Part shown: positions 63,988 to 64,000 of the stretch, one piece after another | How the letters are laid out: every line of letters begins with the position of its first letter | Position numbering within the stretch: the stretch's first letter is position 1 | Assembly: GCF_030815125.1 (NCBI RefSeq) | Contig: NZ_JAUSWH010000011.1 | Coordinates: 104,781 to 168,780 of the forward strand | Origin: Allorhizobium paknamense | GTDB lineage: Bacteria; Pseudomonadota; Alphaproteobacteria; Rhizobiales; Rhizobiaceae | Direction of reading: 5' to 3' | DNA: 64,000 bases | Notes under the pieces: generated by a model | What the model was told of the DNA's origin: nothing | What the model saw: the letters and a program-made list of their open reading frames with translations, nothing else | The model's database searches: none | Program-made: the position numbers and the translations under genes

Positions 63988-64000
63988 ATGGATGGTGAGG
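63988..64000 (+). CDS. Possible start of a gene cut by the window edge
   Basis: ATG 63988 is preceded by GGAGG at 63977-63981 with 6 bases spacing and opens a frame (Met-Asp-Gly-Glu). Only four codons are visible, so nothing can be said of the product. Confidence 0.4.

Overview
The window comes from an alphaproteobacterium of the family Rhizobiaceae (Agrobacterium, Allorhizobium, Rhizobium or Sinorhizobium-like). The evidence is the gene content and order: motA-fliM-fliN-fliG, the rhizobial flg/fli operon with motE, four tandem flagellins, motB-motC-fliK, an OmpR-like Rem/FtcR regulator, flgEKL-flaF-flbT-flgD, and an aglR-aglEFGAK alpha-glucoside locus. Rhizobial intergenic mosaic repeats are also present. 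I cannot name the species.

Region 1 (1-8935) is an AT-richer genomic island. It holds a core-only tyrosine recombinase, a partial membrane protein, a Cys-rich hypothetical protein, a TIGR04141/DUF6119-type protein and a tightly coupled three-gene operon. That operon encodes an SF1 (UvrD-like) helicase, a DarT-like ADP-ribosyltransferase, and a DraG-type ADP-ribosylglycohydrolase fused to a VOC/glyoxalase domain. The island ends at 8891-8935 in a 45-bp 3' fragment of a tRNA-Phe gene with no 5' half, as expected for an integration scar. The operon is the best candidate here for an undescribed system: a DarTG-like toxin-antitoxin or anti-phage module in which the usual macrodomain antitoxin is replaced by DraG-VOC.

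Region 2 (about 9200-50500) is the flagellar supercluster. A chemoreceptor (minus strand) and a DUF6030-like protein lead into two minus-strand units, flhB with a small partner and motA-fliM-fliN-fliG. Facing right are flgF-fliI and a small membrane protein, then flgBC-fliE-flgG-flgA-flgI-motE-flgH-fliL-fliP. Four flagellin genes follow, then fliH-like-motB-motC-fliK-lytic transglycosylase, rem, flgE-flgK-flgL-flaF-flbT-flgD, and fliQ-flhA-fliR with fliJ-like, flgJ-like, flgN-like and FliL-like genes. fliF, visN/visR and the che operon, which sit near these genes in relatives, are not in the window and may lie beyond the island. All four flagellin mRNAs share a two-hairpin leader whose second stem would mask the Shine-Dalgarno sequence. 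Because flbT, a regulator of flagellin mRNA in other alphaproteobacteria, lies downstream, this looks like a translational control element.

Region 3 (about 50600-64000) holds a WecB/TagA/CpsF glycosyltransferase and folD. It continues with the divergent aglR and aglE-aglF-aglG-aglA-aglK (alpha-glucoside uptake and hydrolysis), a PilZ-like small protein and a membrane-anchored DUF2778/Tlde1-like L,D-transpeptidase-type protein. Its intergenic spaces are unusually full of repeats: a 61-bp tandem array, an end-to-end mosaic of four element types, and a repeat interrupted by a hairpin-rich insertion.
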